Positions 63,482 to 64,000 of a DNA stretch of 64,000 nucleotides are shown piece by piece. The stretch is taken from contig BJFQ01000002.1 of the NCBI GenBank assembly GCA_014189895.1, positions 1-64,000 of the forward strand, given 5' to 3'. Under the pieces are notes generated by a model. It ran no database searches. It had not been told where the DNA came from and was given only the letters and a program-made list of their open reading frames with translations. The translations under genes and the position numbers were made by a program. Position 1 is the stretch's first letter, and each line of letters begins with the position of its first letter. The stretch is from Acidobacteriota bacterium. GTDB lineage: Bacteria > Acidobacteriota > Holophagae > Holophagales > Holophagaceae.

Positions 63482-64000
63482 TTAAAGAATATTTTGATAG
63501 TAGACAGTGTCACCTTTCTTTTTAGGGGATGCGATTCGGATTACTACATCAGCTTGAGCTAAAGCCACAAGGTCCGAGGAATCTCGACTTTTGACGGGGT
63601 GCAAAAGGCTGTCAATTCGAAAGGCAGGAACAACCCATTCCTTGTTTCCGCTATGATCAAGGTCACTTCCAAGAATGCCTTGCACCCAGACAGTAGCCGG
63701 AGTCATCCCTCTGAGGGCTGCCAAGAGAGGAGGGAGAAATATTAAAGAAGTGACGTAGGTTGAAACAGCATTTCCTGGAAGTCCAAGAATGATCTTGTTG
63801 TTGATCGTTGCGGCAAGCATGGGCATCCCAGGCTTGAGGTTTAGTTTATGAAAGATAATTTGTGCTCCGATCTCCCTTAAGACACGAGGAAGGTAATCTT
63901 TATCCCCTGCAGAGACACCTCCGGTGGTGATGAGAATATCGAATGACTGAGTGTTGATAAAGTGCTCTATCTCGAAAGGGTTGTCTCTCAAAATTGGCCC
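63482..64000 (-). CDS. moeA: Molybdopterin molybdotransferase MoeA, N-terminus outside the window
   Basis: The frame stays open to the window edge (Gly-Pro-Ile-Leu before RDNPFEIEHF), so the first part of the protein is missing. The visible 173 residues contain ITTGGVSAGDKDYLPRVL (the MPT-binding TTGGVS motif), NLKPGMPMLAATI, ILGLPGNAVSTYVTSLIF and the C-terminal domain IV. MoeA inserts molybdate into MPT-AMP to make molybdenum cofactor, so the genome should encode molybdoenzymes. The yqaJ-type gene follows after 28 bases on the same strand. Confidence 0.95.
   Translation of the reverse strand, partial: GPILRDNPFEIEHFINTQSFDILITTGGVSAGDKDYLPRVLREIGAQIIFHKLNLKPGMPMLAATINNKIILGLPGNAVSTYVTSLIFLPPLLAALRGMTPATVWVQGILGSDLDHSGNKEWVVPAFRIDSLLHPVKSRDSSDLVALAQADVVIRIASPKKKGDTVYYQNIL

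Noticed and set aside
1-64000. CRISPR arrays, insertion sequences, riboswitches and rRNA
   Set aside because: I looked for regularly spaced repeats, transposase motifs, known riboswitch-like leaders before rib, que, pur and lip genes, and rRNA segments, and saw none; a covariance-model scan was not possible here.

Overview
The window looks like chromosomal DNA of a Gram-negative-type (diderm), heterotrophic bacterium with GC in the mid-40s by eye. Diderm signs are a heptosyltransferase-family enzyme, KdtA, an ExbD/TonB-type pair and a DUF5777-like beta-barrel. Shine-Dalgarno sites of the AGGAG type are common, and GTG or TTG starts are frequent, which argues against Bacteroidota. The gene set (paired M16 peptidases, M28, M14, CocE-type and penicillin-acylase-type hydrolases, system II cytochrome c assembly, a large two-part acyl-CoA dehydrogenase) makes me favour Acidobacteriota, possibly Holophagae-like. 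No rRNA or marker phylogeny is available here, so this is an inference.

Layout. 1-5.0 kb: RNase R (cut by the window edge), a membrane hexapeptide acyltransferase, a GT9 glycosyltransferase, CysS and a hotdog thioesterase. 5.0-8.0 kb: exported thioredoxin-like protein, the one clear hairpin terminator, then rpsU, a membrane zinc-ribbon protein and lepA on the minus strand. 8.0-16.8 kb: a block of secreted hydrolases (M28, M14, an M16 pair) with two enzymes beside it. 16.9-21.6 kb: Gfo/Idh oxidoreductase, a short beta-lactamase-fold protein, a SPOR-SpoIID peptidoglycan protein, tRNA-Arg(CCT) and a lipocalin. 21.6-30.6 kb: ABC-F protein, KdtA, TrxA, a RibB with a degenerate RibA domain, ScpA, LipA, QueE and a CocE-type hydrolase. 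30.6-37.8 kb: SDR, MaeB, lipoprotein, membrane proteins and UvrC. 37.8-54.2 kb: one long plus-strand run holding MBL hydrolases, slipin, ExbD, TonB-like protein, an IspH-UbiA fusion, ResB-CcsA, PolA, PurD and a penicillin acylase. 54.2-62.3 kb: SpeA, QueG, the coupled trio PgsA-DUF502-SDR, an MFS carrier and an acyl-CoA dehydrogenase. 62.3-64 kb: a sparse gap, tRNA-Arg(ACG), an isolated YqaJ-type phage exonuclease and a partial MoeA.

How it fits together. Secreted and periplasmic peptidases would feed peptides and amino acids to a cell that assembles c-type cytochromes and oxidises acyl-CoAs. LPS core, phospholipid, queuosine, riboflavin, lipoate and purine functions are each represented by single genes of scattered pathways, as expected of core chromosome. 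I see no CRISPR array, insertion sequence, riboswitch or large mobile island.

Most worth a second look: all nine proteins with a plain type I signal peptide place Gln directly after the predicted cleavage site; IspH is fused to a UbiA-like membrane domain that has lost its first Asp motif; RibB carries a GTP cyclohydrolase II domain without its zinc cysteines; a SPOR domain is fused to SpoIID; five convergent gene pairs share their stop codons in a four-base overlap; and a lone YqaJ gene abuts a tRNA gene.
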